Source: Streptococcaceae bacterium AF54-32pH5A (GTDB lineage: Bacteria > Bacillota > Bacilli > Lactobacillales > Streptococcaceae). From it: a stretch of DNA of 64,000 nucleotides. Position 1 is the first letter of the stretch; every line of letters begins with the position of its first letter. The stretch is taken from positions 996,332 through 1,060,331 of the forward strand of contig JAQDAD010000001.1 in assembly GCA_027682205.1 (NCBI GenBank), written 5' to 3'. Shown here in pieces: positions 47,759-58,516 of the stretch. The position numbers and the translations under genes are program-made. Below the pieces are notes generated by a model that was not told the origin of the DNA, did no database searches, and saw only the letters and a list, made by a program, of their open reading frames with translations.

Positions 47759-48793
47759 TTATTCTATTTCCTCACTTGAAGCATTTGTTGAAGGCGCTGT
47801 TCGACCATAAAGATGCTCATACAGAACAGCGTTGGTCTCCAACTCTGCTACGTCCTCTCTCCCTAGGGAACGACGCAAGAGATTTTGCATTTCCAGCATA
47901 TGCTCCGTCGTTACGATTTGATAAGAGATTCCTTGCAACTCAGCATCTTCACCACGAAGTTGATGAGTTTCGATGTTTTTAAAAGAATCTTGGTAACCAA
48001 GTAGTTGTGGAATACTGGAGGCAGACAAATCAACATTTGTCTGCATATTATCACTAAGCGCTTTTAAGATAGCTTGATAATGACTGATACTATTGAGGCT
48101 CAAGACCTTTTCCATAATCTTTTGAATGACTTCACGTTGACGTTTTTGACGACCATAGTCTCCCTCAGGATCCTGATAACGCATCCGTGAATACACCAGG
48201 GCTTCCTCACCATTCAAAGTTTGCTCACCGACTCCAATCGAGATTTTATTAAATTCTTCCTGGTCAGCAATCGAAATCGGGAAACCGAGCGTATTGTTGA
48301 CTGTGATGCCTCCAACTGCATCAACTAGCTGTTGGAGTCCTTGCATGTTGACCATCACATAACGATCGATATGAATGTTCATCATTTTTTGAATGGTTGA
48401 AATAGCCAGCTCTGCACCGCCATTGGCATAAGCCGCATTGAGTTTCGCCTCCTGGACTTGGCCATTTCCAGTTTCAATCTTGGTCAAAATATCCCGTTCT
48501 AAACTCATCATAGTTGTTTTCTTAGTTTTGGGATTGACTGTCAAAAGAATCATGGAATCACTATTCCCCGCCCAAGGGTCTGTACGTTCTACATTTCCCG
48601 TATCCACCCCCATCAAAAGAATAGTCAAAGGCTCTGTCGCCTCAATCACATTGGTTTCTTCACCAATTTTCTTATAAGTTTTTTTACTTAGAGTTTCAGT
48701 TCCCTGATAATAAATAGTATAGGCATAAGCACCCACACCTAAAGCTGTTACTGCTAGAAAAGCTAATAGCATTCCGATTATTTTTTTTACCAT
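47759..48793 (-). CDS. LytR-CpsA-Psr family cell-wall ligase
   Basis: Transfers teichoic acid or capsule-type polymers from undecaprenyl carriers to peptidoglycan at the outer face of the membrane. The 344-residue protein has one N-terminal helix (about 5-27), then the LCP domain with ILLMGVDTGN, DPWAGNSDSMILLTVNP, MMSLERDI and YSRMRYQDPEGDYGRQKRQ; the Asp/Arg residues bind pyrophosphate. One of several LCP paralogues in streptococci; its order after tsaE and a GNAT gene is conserved. Confidence 0.92.
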   Translation of the reverse strand: MVKKIIGMLLAFLAVTALGVGAYAYTIYYQGTETLSKKTYKKIGEETNVIEATEPLTILLMGVDTGNVERTDPWAGNSDSMILLTVNPKTKKTTMMSLERDILTKIETGNGQVQEAKLNAAYANGGAELAISTIQKMMNIHIDRYVMVNMQGLQQLVDAVGGITVNNTLGFPISIADQEEFNKISIGVGEQTLNGEEALVYSRMRYQDPEGDYGRQKRQREVIQKIMEKVLSLNSISHYQAILKALSDNMQTNVDLSASSIPQLLGYQDSFKNIETHQLRGEDAELQGISYQIVTTEHMLEMQNLLRRSLGREDVAELETNAVLYEHLYGRTAPSTNASSEEIE

Positions 48794-48797
48794 ATTA

Positions 48798-49319
48798 TCA
48801 TTTATCTATCAATCTACCCATCAGGTAAACGTCTAAAAATATCCCTTCTTTTAAATAGGCTCCTCTTTCTTGTAAGCCTTCTGTAACAAATCCAAATTTT
48901 GAATAGAGGCGGATAGCTGCCTCGTTGCGCTTTTGTACACTGAGCTGCAAACGACGCAGAACTCCACTGGTTTTAGCCCACTCAATTCCCTCTTCAAGGA
49001 GTATGCTTCCTAAGCCATGATTCCAAAACTTCCTTTGGATGACCAAAAAGATATCTCCAATGTGGCGAATCCGTATACGCTGCTCTGCCGTGATGTTCAA
49101 AACACCTGCAATTTCATCATTCAGGAGGGCTAGGAGAGTGATTTGGTTATCTGAAGTCGCTTGCTTTTCAATAAAAAGCGCCATTTCAGATTCTGTCATC
49201 AGGATACCATTTTCATCCAGACTGGTGAAATCTGTCTCCTGTCCAACTAAATCCAAGAATGCAACCAAAGCAGCTGCATCCTGAACTTCAGCCTCACGAA
49301 TACAAAGTTCATACTCCAT
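48798..49319 (-). CDS. GNAT-family N-acetyltransferase
   Basis: A 173-residue acetyltransferase of the RimJ/SpeG-like kind, with HIGDIFLVIQRKFWNHGLGSILLEEGI (motif A) and LQLSVQKRNEAAIRLYSKFGFV (motif B). It overlaps tsaE by 11 bases and precedes the LCP gene by four, so it is co-translated. Acceptor unknown. Confidence 0.88.
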   Translation of the reverse strand: MEYELCIREAEVQDAAALVAFLDLVGQETDFTSLDENGILMTESEMALFIEKQATSDNQITLLALLNDEIAGVLNITAEQRIRIRHIGDIFLVIQRKFWNHGLGSILLEEGIEWAKTSGVLRRLQLSVQKRNEAAIRLYSKFGFVTEGLQERGAYLKEGIFLDVYLMGRLIDK

Positions 49320-49752
49320 TTTGAAGCTCCTTAATCAATTGCTCAGCACGAGGACCCTGAGCGGAAAAATAGATGCGACGACCTTCAGCCTCTTTCAAGA
49401 GTTCCAACTCCAAGTAGGAATCTGGTAAATCCTCACCCAAAAGATGTCCCCACTCAATAACGGTCACACCACCACCAAAGAGAAACTCATCCAAGTCAAT
49501 CGAATCAGCATCCCCCTCAATTCGATAGACATCCAAGTGGTAGAGCGGAAGGCGGCCCTCATACTCTCTCACGATAGTGTAAGTTGGACTTTTGATCATC
49601 TGACGAATATCCAAGCCCTTGGCAATACCCTTGGTAAAGGTTGTTTTACCAGCGCCCAGTTCTCCAGACAGGATCAAAACATCGTTTTTTTGGAGCAAGG
49701 TCCCTAGGCGTTCTCCCAGATTGATCAGCTCTTCTTCATTTTTTGTGTACAT
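49309..49752 (-). CDS. tsaE: tRNA threonylcarbamoyladenosine biosynthesis ATPase
   Basis: With TsaB and TsaD it makes t6A at position 37 of ANN-decoding tRNAs. The 147-residue protein shows Walker A GELGAGKTTFTKG (about 34-46), the TYTIVREYEG segment and the VIEWGHLL motif. A TATAAT extended -10 (49759-49764) ends six bases before the ATG and no ribosome site is visible, so the message may be leaderless. Confidence 0.93.
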   Translation of the reverse strand: MYTKNEEELINLGERLGTLLQKNDVLILSGELGAGKTTFTKGIAKGLDIRQMIKSPTYTIVREYEGRLPLYHLDVYRIEGDADSIDLDEFLFGGGVTVIEWGHLLGEDLPDSYLELELLKEAEGRRIYFSAQGPRAEQLIKELQNGV

Positions 49753-49758
49753 GCTACT

Positions 49759-49764
49759 ATTATA
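49759..49764 (-). promoter_or_regulatory. Extended -10 promoter abutting the tsaE start codon
   Basis: Minus-strand TGGTATAAT; the usual start seven bases on coincides with the A of the ATG at 49752. Confidence 0.65.
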
Positions 49765-49855
49765 CCAAAAAGTTTTCTTTTGTGTGAATTTTCTTTACAA
49801 ACTTACTATAACAACTTTGGTAAAACAAGGGATTTTTATTGATCGAAAAGTGTTT

Positions 49856-50479
49856 TTAAAAAAATATACACATAGCACTGACAAGTAAAATATCTCGGAT
49901 CACATGACCGTAAAAGGAAAATTCTCTTCTCATGGATTTTGGAAATAAAAACCGAGCAAAAATGAAACCTAAACCAACATAAAAAACAATGGATAAAACT
50001 GTCATTGGATTTCTCAAGAACAGCAAGGTTGCGAGAACTGTCAGGATAACTGTTTTTTTCTTATTGAGAGCGGCTCCCAAATCTCGGCTGTATTTTTCAA
50101 ACGGTAAAAAGACAAGTAAATCAATGCCAAACAAGAAAAAGAAGGAAGGCAAGAAAAGGTCTACCAACTCTTGCTGAAAAGTTGTCTGTGTTAAAATAGT
50201 CTCCGACAACACCAGACAGACACCTACTAGGTTTAAGACCAACAAGGTACTATAAAATAGTTTCACTTTTTTCTGACTACTTATGATGCTATGAACATCC
50301 TGATCTCGAGTATAAAAGAAATTCATGCCCGCACACAGACCTGACGCCAATACGATAAACACTAGAAAATAAGCGCTTGACTGCTTTAAGGTTAAGATGG
50401 CTCCCTTCCACAGCAAGCAGCTACTCAGACTAATCTGGAGTAAAGCTAGTAACAATAAGATGCGAATTGATTTTATCAT
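49856..50479 (-). CDS. Integral membrane protein, unknown function
   Basis: The 207-residue protein has six or so hydrophobic stretches (about 5-25, 33-50, 73-92, 105-125, 137-165, 185-205) and no recognised domain. MIKSIRILL is chosen as start (AAGGGAG site). A gene of this type in this position, between tsaE and rpoC, is also what I remember from pneumococcus. Its promoter is a TATAAT at 50505-50510. Confidence 0.7.
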   Translation of the reverse strand: MIKSIRILLLLALLQISLSSCLLWKGAILTLKQSSAYFLVFIVLASGLCAGMNFFYTRDQDVHSIISSQKKVKLFYSTLLVLNLVGVCLVLSETILTQTTFQQELVDLFLPSFFFLFGIDLLVFLPFEKYSRDLGAALNKKKTVILTVLATLLFLRNPMTVLSIVFYVGLGFIFARFLFPKSMRREFSFYGHVIRDILLVSAMCIFF

Positions 50480-50727
50480 TTTCAGTTCTCCCTTCGTATA
50501 CATGATTATACTCTGCGTGAAAGATAAAATCCCTCCCCTCTTCTCAAGTGTCCTATTTTAACGCTCAACTGACAAAAAGGGAAAATTATTGGTGAGGATT
50601 ATCTTTAAGTTCTGACAGACCCCTATCCGATATTTTTTACTTTTTGAAAATGAACTATAAAAAATGGTTAAAGCGATTTGAGAGATACTGCATCGTGCTC
50701 ACCTAACTCCAATAGACAGAAGAGTAA

Positions 50728-50757
50728 AACAAAAGAGAACCCGAAGGCTCTCTTATT
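50728..50757 (-). terminator. Terminator of rpoB-rpoC
   Basis: Minus-strand AGAGAGCC, TTCG tetraloop, GGTTCTCT, TTTTG. Confidence 0.85.
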
Positions 50758-50763
50758 TACTTT

Positions 50764-53700
50764 TTATTCTACTGTTTCTTCAACTTGGATTTCCACAACT
50801 TCCTCTACTGGAGCATTTTCTATCTCTTCTTGTTCTGGAGCCAGATAGGCTGCTTCGTTGATTGCTTGTGGTTCAAGGTTACGGTAGCGAGCCATACCAG
50901 TACCTGCTGGGATGATCTTACCGATGATAACATTTTCCTTGAGTCCAAGGAGATGGTCTTTCTTACCACGGATAGCTGCGTCTGTGAGGACACGAGTTGT
51001 TTCCTGGAAGGAAGCCGCTGACAAGAAACTATTGGTTTCAAGTGAAGCTTTGGTAATTCCCATAAGAACTGGGCGACCTGTCGCTGGAACTCCACCTGCG
51101 ATAAGAACATCTTTGTTGGCATCTGTAAAGTCATTGATGTCCATGAGAGTACCCATGAGAAGGTCTGTGTCACCTGGATCCATGACACGAACTTTACGGA
51201 TCATTTGACGAACCATTACCTCAATGTGTTTGTCGCCGATTTCTACCCCTTGGCTACGGTAAACTTTTTGTACTTCACCGAGAAGGTAGGTTTCAACTGA
51301 TAAGACATCACGAACAGCAAGGAGACGTTTTGGTTGGATAGAACCTTCTGTCAATGCTGCACCGCGAGAGACTTGGTCTCCAACTTCGACACGCATACGT
51401 GCTGTAAATGGAACCACGTATTCACCTTCGCCAGTTTCACCCTTAACAAAGACTTTCTTAGTACGAGTTGAAGCATCTTCTTCGATGGCTGTAACCTCAC
51501 CCTTGACTTCAGTGATAACCGCTTCCCCTTTCGGATTGCGGGCTTCAAAGATTTCTTGGACACGAGGAAGACCCTGAGTGATATCGGTATTTGAGGCAAC
51601 CCCACCCGTGTGGAAGGTACGCATGGTAAGCTGTGTACCAGGTTCCCCGATAGATTGGGCAGCGATTGTACCAACTGCTTCACCAACTTCAACCGCATCA
51701 CCAGTCGCCAAGTTGATACCGTAACAGTGACGGCAGACTCCATGACGAGTGTTACATGTAAATACGGAGCGGATAGTCACTTCTTCCACACCAGCATTGA
51801 CAATTTCACGCGCCTTGTCTTCTGTAATCAATTCATTTGGACCAATGATCACTGCACCAGTTTCTGGATGTTTAACAGTTTTCTTAGTGTAGCGACCATT
51901 GAGACGTTCTTCGAGAGACTCGATCATTTCATTTCCTTCTGCGATAGAACGGATCAAGAGACCACGGTCTGTTCCACAGTCGTCCTCACGGATGATAACG
52001 TCTTGAGCCACGTCAACCAAACGACGAGTCAAGTAACCTGAGTCGGCTGTCTTAAGGGCCGTATCAGTCATACCTTTACGCGCACCGTGAGTTGAGAAGA
52101 ACATTTCGAGTACTGACAAACCTTCGCGGAAGTTTGAAAGGATTGGCAATTCCATGATACGTCCGTTCGGAGCCGCCATCAGACCACGCATACCGGCAAG
52201 CTGTGAGAAGTTTGAGATGTTACCACGAGCTCCAGAGTCCATCATCATAACGATTGGGTTCTTCGGATCTTGGTTGGCAACCAAGCGTTTCTCCAATTTT
52301 TCACGGGCCGCACGCCATTCAGCTGTAACAGCATTGTAGCGCTCATCGTCCGTAATCATACCACGACGGAATTGTTTGGTGATTTGTTCTACACGTTTGT
52401 GTGATTCTTCGATGATTTCAGTCTTGTCTTCAACGACTGGGATATCGGCGATACCCACCGTCAAACCTGCAAGAGTTGAGTGGTGGTAACCGAGATTCTT
52501 CATGCGGTCAAGTAGGGCAGATGTTTCTGTCGTACGGAAACGTTTGAAGATTTCAGCGATGATATTTCCAAGGTTTTTCTTCTTGAATGGAGGGTTGAGT
52601 TCAAGGTTGCGAATAGCTTCCTTGATATCACCACCAAGTGGCAAGAAGTATTTAGCTGGAACGCCTTCTGTCAAGTTGGCATTTGTTGGTTCTTGCAAGT
52701 ATGGTAGACCTTCTGGCATGATGTCGTTGAAGAGGATTTTACCAACTGTTGTCAGCAAGACCTTGTGTTTTTGCTCTTCTGTCCATGGTTTGTTAAGGCT
52801 GTCTGTTGCGATACCTACACGTGAGTGGAGGTGAACATAACCATTTCGATAAGCCATAACAGCTTCGTCACGGTCTTTGAAGACCATTCCTTCACCTTCA
52901 CGGCCAGCTTCTTCCATGGTCAAATAGTAGTTACCCAAAACCATGTCCTGAGATGGGGTAACAACTGGTTTACCATCTTTCGGATTCAAAATGTGCTCAG
53001 CAGCCAACATCAAGATACGAGCTTCTGCTTGAGCTTCTTCTGAAAGCGGTACGTGGATGGCCATTTGATCCCCGTCAAAGTCGGCATTGTAGGCTTCACA
53101 GACAAGTGGGTGCAAACGAAGGGCCTTACCATCGATCAAGACAGGCTCGAAGGCTTGGATCCCCAAACGGTGAAGGGTCGGTGCGCGGTTCAAAAGCACT
53201 GGGTGTTCTTTAATCACTTCTTCGAGAATATCCCAGATACGCTCATCTCCGCGTTCTACCAAGCGCTTAGCTGCTTTCACGTTTTGTACGATATCACGGG
53301 CAACGATTTCACGCATGACGAATGGTTTAAAGAGCTCGATGGCCATTTCACGTGGCACACCACATTGGTACATCTTAAGAGTTGGACCAACAGCGATAAC
53401 AGAACGTCCCGAGAAGTCAACACGTTTACCGAGCAAATTTTGACGGAAGCGTCCTTGCTTCCCTTTAAGCATGTGACTCAATGATTTCAGCGGACGGCTA
53501 CCTGGTCCTGTAATCGGACGACCACGACGACCATTGTCAATCAAAGCGTCAACCGCTTCTTGAAGCATACGCTTCTCATTTTGAACGATGATACCTGGTG
53601 CATTCAACTCAAGCAAACGAGCCAAACGGTTGTTACGGTTGATAACACGGCGGTAAAGGTCGTTTAAGTCAGATGAGGCAAAACGACCACCATCCAACTG

Positions 53701-54429
53701 CAACATTGGACGAAGATCTGGTGGAATAACTGGAAGGATGTTGAGAATCATCCATTCAGGTTTGTTTCCAGACTTGTAAAAGGCATCCAAGACATCCAAA
53801 CGACGGATGGCTTTGACACGTTTTTGTCCAGTAGCTGTTTTCAACTCTTCTTTGAGTTCCGCAATTTCTTTTTCAAGATCTACTTGTTTCAAGAGGTCTT
53901 GGATGGCTTCGGCACCCATCTTGGCAACGAATGATCCATAACCATACTCACGCAAGCGCTCACGGTATTCACGCTCTGTCATGATAGACTTGTGCTCAAG
54001 TGGTGTATCCTTCGGATCAATCACCACATAAGCCGCAAAGTAGATCACTTCCTCGAGGGCACGAGGGCTCATATCAAGGGTCAAGCCCATACGACTTGGA
54101 ATCCCCTTGAAGTACCAGATGTGAGATACAGGAGCTTTCAATTCGATATGTCCCATACGCTCACGACGAACTTTTGTACGCGTTACTTCAACCCCACAGC
54201 GGTCACAAACAATCCCTCTGTAACGAATGCGTTTGTACTTACCACAAGCACATTCCCAGTCTTTTGTAGGACCAAAGATGACTTCGTCAAAGAGTCCTTC
54301 ACGTTCTGGTTTCAAGGTACGGTAATTGATTGTTTCAGGTTTTTTGACTTCTCCATAAGACCATGAACGGACTTTGCTTGGAGAAGCTAGGGTGATTTGC
54401 ATACTTTTAAAACGATTTACATCAACCAC
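50764..54429 (-). CDS. rpoC: RNA polymerase beta-prime subunit
   Basis: The 1221-residue subunit holding the catalytic Mg2+ in [10 protein letters not shown], the N-terminal zinc site C60, C62, C75 and C78, the second zinc site with CGTDRG and [13 protein letters not shown], and the trigger-loop region [18 protein letters not shown]. The C-terminus is an acidic, glutamate-rich tail specific to streptococci. It starts with GTG (GGGAAG site) 32 bases after rpoB. Complete and unremarkable. Confidence 0.98.
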   Translation of the reverse strand: MVDVNRFKSMQITLASPSKVRSWSYGEVKKPETINYRTLKPEREGLFDEVIFGPTKDWECACGKYKRIRYRGIVCDRCGVEVTRTKVRRERMGHIELKAPVSHIWYFKGIPSRMGLTLDMSPRALEEVIYFAAYVVIDPKDTPLEHKSIMTEREYRERLREYGYGSFVAKMGAEAIQDLLKQVDLEKEIAELKEELKTATGQKRVKAIRRLDVLDAFYKSGNKPEWMILNILPVIPPDLRPMLQLDGGRFASSDLNDLYRRVINRNNRLARLLELNAPGIIVQNEKRMLQEAVDALIDNGRRGRPITGPGSRPLKSLSHMLKGKQGRFRQNLLGKRVDFSGRSVIAVGPTLKMYQCGVPREMAIELFKPFVMREIVARDIVQNVKAAKRLVERGDERIWDILEEVIKEHPVLLNRAPTLHRLGIQAFEPVLIDGKALRLHPLVCEAYNADFDGDQMAIHVPLSEEAQAEARILMLAAEHILNPKDGKPVVTPSQDMVLGNYYLTMEEAGREGEGMVFKDRDEAVMAYRNGYVHLHSRVGIATDSLNKPWTEEQKHKVLLTTVGKILFNDIMPEGLPYLQEPTNANLTEGVPAKYFLPLGGDIKEAIRNLELNPPFKKKNLGNIIAEIFKRFRTTETSALLDRMKNLGYHHSTLAGLTVGIADIPVVEDKTEIIEESHKRVEQITKQFRRGMITDDERYNAVTAEWRAAREKLEKRLVANQDPKNPIVMMMDSGARGNISNFSQLAGMRGLMAAPNGRIMELPILSNFREGLSVLEMFFSTHGARKGMTDTALKTADSGYLTRRLVDVAQDVIIREDDCGTDRGLLIRSIAEGNEMIESLEERLNGRYTKKTVKHPETGAVIIGPNELITEDKAREIVNAGVEEVTIRSVFTCNTRHGVCRHCYGINLATGDAVEVGEAVGTIAAQSIGEPGTQLTMRTFHTGGVASNTDITQGLPRVQEIFEARNPKGEAVITEVKGEVTAIEEDASTRTKKVFVKGETGEGEYVVPFTARMRVEVGDQVSRGAALTEGSIQPKRLLAVRDVLSVETYLLGEVQKVYRSQGVEIGDKHIEVMVRQMIRKVRVMDPGDTDLLMGTLMDINDFTDANKDVLIAGGVPATGRPVLMGITKASLETNSFLSAASFQETTRVLTDAAIRGKKDHLLGLKENVIIGKIIPAGTGMARYRNLEPQAINEAAYLAPEQEEIENAPVEEVVEIQVEETVE

Positions 54430-54461
54430 TATTTCTTCCCTTTCTATTTTAAGTGAACTGC

Positions 54462-57400
54462 TTATTCTTGATCAGCAGCTTCTTCTGTTGCTTCCGCTTT
54501 TGTTGCTTTCGCAGCTTCTTCAGCTTCAAAGGCTGCTTTAGCCTCTTGGGCTGCTTTTTCGCGGGCTTTTTCAAGGTCATCTACGTGGATGACATCTTCG
54601 TCCATTCCTTCATCCAAGTCGCGAAGTTCCACTTCTTGGTCATCTTCGTCAAGGACACGCATGTCAAGACCAAGAGATTGCAATTCTTTCACAAGAACTC
54701 GGAAGGATTCTGGAACACCTGGTTTTGGAATTGGTTTTCCTTTTGTAATAGCTTCATAAGCTTTCAAACGTCCGTTGATATCGTCAGACTTGTAGGTCAA
54801 GATTTCTTGAAGGACATTTGACGCGCCATAGGCTTCAAGAGCCCAAACTTCCATCTCACCGAAACGTTGTCCACCAAACTGAGCTTTACCTCCGAGTGGT
54901 TGTTGGGTAACAGTTGAGTAAGGTCCGACTGAACGCGCGTGCAACTTATCGTCAACCATGTGGTGGAGTTTGATCATGTACATGACTCCAACAGAAACAC
55001 GGTTGTCAAACGGCTCACCTGTACGTCCATCGTAAAGGATTGTTTTGGCATCGCTATCCATACCTGCTTCTTTGACAGTGTCCCAAAGGTCTTCAGAGCT
55101 TGCTCCGTCAAAGACCGGTGTCGCGATGTGAATACCAAGAGTACGAGCTGCCATACCAAGGTGAAGCTCCATAACCTGACCGATATTCATACGTGATGGC
55201 ACCCCAAGTGGGTTCAACATGATATCGACTGGAGTTCCGTCTGGAAGGTAAGGCATGTCTTCTACAGGTACGATACGAGAGACGACCCCTTTATTCCCGT
55301 GACGTCCAGCCATCTTATCTCCGACCTTGATCTTACGTTTTTGAGCGATGTAAACACGAACTAGCATATTAACACCAGATTGCAACTCATCTCCATTTGC
55401 ACGTGTAAAGATCTTAACATCACGAACGACACCATCGGCACCGTGTGGTACACGAAGAGAGGTGTCACGCACTTCACGAGACTTGTCACCGAAGATAGCG
55501 TGCAAGAGACGTTCTTCAGCCGAAAGGTCCTTCTCACCCTTAGGTGTTACTTTACCTACAAGGATATCACCTTCTTTAACCTCAGCACCGATACGGATAA
55601 TACCCATTTCGTCAAGGTCTTTAAGGGCATCTTCACCAACGTTTGGAATTTCACGAGTGATTTCTTCAGGCCCAAGCTTTGTATCGCGCGTTTCTGATTC
55701 GTATTCTTCGAGGTGGACAGATGTGTAGACATCGTCTTTGACCAAGCGTTCACTCATGATAACGGCATCCTCGAAGTTGTAACCTTCCCAAGTCATGTAG
55801 GCAACGATTGGGTTTTGTCCAAGTGCCATTTCCCCTTTTTCCATAGAAGGTCCATCCGCGATAAAGTCGCCTTTTTCAACGACATCGCCAACTTTAACAA
55901 GTGTACGTTGGTTGTAGGCAGTACCTGAGTTTGAACGACGGAATTTTTGGATGTGGTAAACATCCAATGAACCATCTTCACGGCGAACTTCTACCTTATC
56001 TGCATCTGCGTAGGTAACTTTACCATCATACTGAGCAATCACAGCAGCTCCAGAGTCATGAGCTGCTTGGTATTCCATACCAGTACCAACGTAAGGTGCT
56101 TTTGGATCGATCAATGGTACAGCCTGACGTTGCATGTTGGCACCCATGAGGGCACGGTTGGAGTCATCGTTTTCCAAGAAAGGAATACATGCAGTCGCAA
56201 CGGCAACTACCTGTTTTGGTGACACATCCATGTAATCAACCACTTCTGCTGGATACTCTTGGTTGACCCCTTGGTGACGTCCCATTACAGTTTTCTCAGC
56301 AAAAGTACCATCTTCGTTGAGGCGAGAGTTAGCCTGCGCTACAGTATATTCATCTTCTTCATCGGCTGTCAACCAAACGATTTCGTTGGTCACAACACCT
56401 GTTTCACGGTCAACCTTACGGTATGGTGTTTGAACAAAGCCATACTTATTCAAGTGTCCGTAAGATGACAAGTTATTGATCAAACCGATGTTAGGTCCTT
56501 CAGGTGTCTCGATTGGACACATACGACCATAGTGAGTGTAATGCACGTCACGGACTTCATATCCAGCACGGTCACGTGTCAAACCACCAGGTCCCAAGGC
56601 TGACAAACGGCGTTTGTGAGACAACTCAGAAAGCGGGTTGTGTTGGTCCATGAACTGTGACAACTGTGATGAACCAAAGAATTCTTTAACCGCAGCTGTT
56701 ACAGGACGGATATTGATGATTTGTTGTGGTGTTAAGACTTCATTGTCTTGAACAGACATACGTTCACGGACATTACGTTCCATACGAGAAAGTCCAAGAC
56801 GTACTTGGTTAGCAAGCAATTCACCAACCGCACGGATACGACGGTTTCCAAGGTGGTCGATATCATCCACACGTCCGATACCTTCAGCCAAGTTGAGGAA
56901 GTAGCTCATCTCTGCAAGGATATCCGCAGGAGTTACAACACGAACCTTGTCATCAGGATTAGCATTACCAATGATAGTTACAACACGGTCTGGATCCGTT
57001 GGCGCAACAATCTTGAATTTTTGAAGGACAACTGGTTCTGTCAGAACAGCTGCATCATTTGGAATATAAACGATCTTGTTCAAGTCGCCATCCAAGTGGT
57101 GCTCGATGCTTTCAATCACGCTACGAGTCATAACGGTTCCAGCTTCTACCAAGATTTCACCCGTTTCAGGATCTACCAATGGTTCAGCGATGGTTTGGTT
57201 GAGCAAGCGTGTTTTTACATTGAGTTTTTTATTGATTTTGTAGCGACCAACGGCTGCCAAATCGTAGCGACGTGGGTCGAAGAATCGTGCCACAAGTAAG
57301 CTACGTGAGCTTTCGGCAGTCTTAGGCTCACCTGGACGAAGGCGTTCGTAGATTTCCTTCAATGCTTCGTCTGTGCGAGAGTCCATTGGGTTCTTGTGGA

Positions 57401-58073
57401 TATCTTTTTCAACAGTATTGCGAACCAATTCGCTGTCACCAAAGATATCAAAGATTTCATCATCACCTGAGAAACCAAGCGCACGAACTAAGGTCGTAAA
57501 TGGAATTTTACGAGTACGGTCGATACGAGTGTAGGCGATGTCTTTTGAGTCGCTTTCCAGTTCCAACCAAGCTCCACGGTTTGGGATAACCGTTGAGCCG
57601 TAGCCCACTTTACCGTTTTTATCTACCTTGTCATTAAAGTAAACACCTGGTGAGCGGACCAACTGAGATACGATAATACGCTCACCACCGTTGATGATGA
57701 AGGTTCCCATCTCTGTCATGATTGGGAAATCACCAAAGAAAACTTCTTGGGTCTTAATTTCGCCTGTTTCTTTATTAATCAAGCGGAAGGTTACAAAAAT
57801 AGGTGCTGAGTAGCTAGCATCGTGGATACGAGCTTCTTCTAACGTGTATTTTGGTTCCTTGATTTCATATCCAACAAATTCCAACTCCATTGTGTCTGTG
57901 AAGTTTGAAATTGGCAATACATCTTCAAACACTTCCTTCAGACCGTGGTCTAGGAAAGCTTTGAATGAATCCGTTTGAATTTCAATCAAATTTGGTAAGT
58001 CAAGAACTTCTTTGATTCTTGAAAAACTACGACGGGTACGATGTTTCCCGTATTGAACGTCATGTCCTGCCAA
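54462..58073 (-). CDS. rpoB: RNA polymerase beta subunit
   Basis: The 1203-residue subunit. The correct start is TTG at 58073 ([17 protein letters not shown] follows) with AAAGGAG seven bases upstream; the longer frame from 58103 adds residues unlike any RpoB. The rifampicin pocket reads [16 protein letters not shown] and [12 protein letters not shown], the wild-type pattern at the usual resistance positions. A charged alanine/glutamate tail (from about 1165) closes the protein. Confidence 0.97.
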   Translation of the reverse strand: MAGHDVQYGKHRTRRSFSRIKEVLDLPNLIEIQTDSFKAFLDHGLKEVFEDVLPISNFTDTMELEFVGYEIKEPKYTLEEARIHDASYSAPIFVTFRLINKETGEIKTQEVFFGDFPIMTEMGTFIINGGERIIVSQLVRSPGVYFNDKVDKNGKVGYGSTVIPNRGAWLELESDSKDIAYTRIDRTRKIPFTTLVRALGFSGDDEIFDIFGDSELVRNTVEKDIHKNPMDSRTDEALKEIYERLRPGEPKTAESSRSLLVARFFDPRRYDLAAVGRYKINKKLNVKTRLLNQTIAEPLVDPETGEILVEAGTVMTRSVIESIEHHLDGDLNKIVYIPNDAAVLTEPVVLQKFKIVAPTDPDRVVTIIGNANPDDKVRVVTPADILAEMSYFLNLAEGIGRVDDIDHLGNRRIRAVGELLANQVRLGLSRMERNVRERMSVQDNEVLTPQQIINIRPVTAAVKEFFGSSQLSQFMDQHNPLSELSHKRRLSALGPGGLTRDRAGYEVRDVHYTHYGRMCPIETPEGPNIGLINNLSSYGHLNKYGFVQTPYRKVDRETGVVTNEIVWLTADEEDEYTVAQANSRLNEDGTFAEKTVMGRHQGVNQEYPAEVVDYMDVSPKQVVAVATACIPFLENDDSNRALMGANMQRQAVPLIDPKAPYVGTGMEYQAAHDSGAAVIAQYDGKVTYADADKVEVRREDGSLDVYHIQKFRRSNSGTAYNQRTLVKVGDVVEKGDFIADGPSMEKGEMALGQNPIVAYMTWEGYNFEDAVIMSERLVKDDVYTSVHLEEYESETRDTKLGPEEITREIPNVGEDALKDLDEMGIIRIGAEVKEGDILVGKVTPKGEKDLSAEERLLHAIFGDKSREVRDTSLRVPHGADGVVRDVKIFTRANGDELQSGVNMLVRVYIAQKRKIKVGDKMAGRHGNKGVVSRIVPVEDMPYLPDGTPVDIMLNPLGVPSRMNIGQVMELHLGMAARTLGIHIATPVFDGASSEDLWDTVKEAGMDSDAKTILYDGRTGEPFDNRVSVGVMYMIKLHHMVDDKLHARSVGPYSTVTQQPLGGKAQFGGQRFGEMEVWALEAYGASNVLQEILTYKSDDINGRLKAYEAITKGKPIPKPGVPESFRVLVKELQSLGLDMRVLDEDDQEVELRDLDEGMDEDVIHVDDLEKAREKAAQEAKAAFEAEEAAKATKAEATEEAADQE

Positions 58074-58328
58074 GATGATTCTCCTTTGTAAATAAAGTTC
58101 CAAGCCTTATCAATCAGGCTATTGATTATCGTCAAATGGTTGTAAAACCCCTATCACCTCGTCCTTTTGATAAATTTTCAGAATCTTTAAATCTTCGTTA
58201 CAAAAACTCAAAAAGCCGAAAAAAAGCACAAAAAGAGCAGCTAAATCCGACTTTTTCAGGAGATTTAACTGCTGTGAGTCCTGTCTGGACAATATATCAG
58301 ACAAAACCTACGACAAATGATTACTCTT

Positions 58329-58357
58329 ATTATACCTTATTGGACAAGATTTTTCAA
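58329..58357 (-). promoter_or_regulatory. Promoter of rpoB-rpoC
   Basis: Minus-strand TTGAAA, 17-base spacer, TATAAT. Confidence 0.8.
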
Positions 58358-58447
58358 GGTTTTTTTACCATTTTTCAAACAATCTTTTCCTATAAAATGG
58401 TTTAACATTTCAAAAGAATTAATCATAAAATTTTCTTTCAAAAATTG

Positions 58448-58461
58448 GGAAAACGCTTGCA
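58448..58461. promoter_or_regulatory. Catabolite-responsive element (cre) over the spuA -35
   Basis: GGAAAACGCTTGCA matches the cre pattern TGWAARCGYTWNCA with CG at the centre. It overlaps the -35 TTGCAC, so CcpA binding should repress spuA when glucose is present. CcpA control of the pullulanase is in keeping with its role in alpha-glucan use. Confidence 0.75.
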
Positions 58462-58485
58462 CAAATGTTTACCTCATGCTATACT
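58457..58485 (+). promoter_or_regulatory. Promoter of spuA
   Basis: TTGCAC, 17-base spacer ending TGC, TATACT. Confidence 0.75.
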
Positions 58486-58516
58486 GATAAGGAATAACTA
58501 CACAAGGAGAATTGTG

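Larger units (their letters stand above)
58074..58516. other. Divergent regulatory region of rpoB and spuA
   Basis: Holds the rpoB promoter (58329-58357) with a leader of about 250 nucleotides, and the spuA promoter with cre site (58448-58485). Short frames on both strands (58119-58304, 58136-58405) lack ribosome sites and recognisable products. Nothing else was seen. Confidence 0.7.

Noticed and set aside
56600-56720. Rifampicin-resistance alteration in rpoB
   Set aside because: The [16 protein letters not shown] and HKRRLSALG segment has the usual susceptible residues.
58119-58405. Small frames on both strands in the rpoB leader
   Set aside because: No ribosome site, no recognisable product, and they overlap the rpoB promoter and leader.
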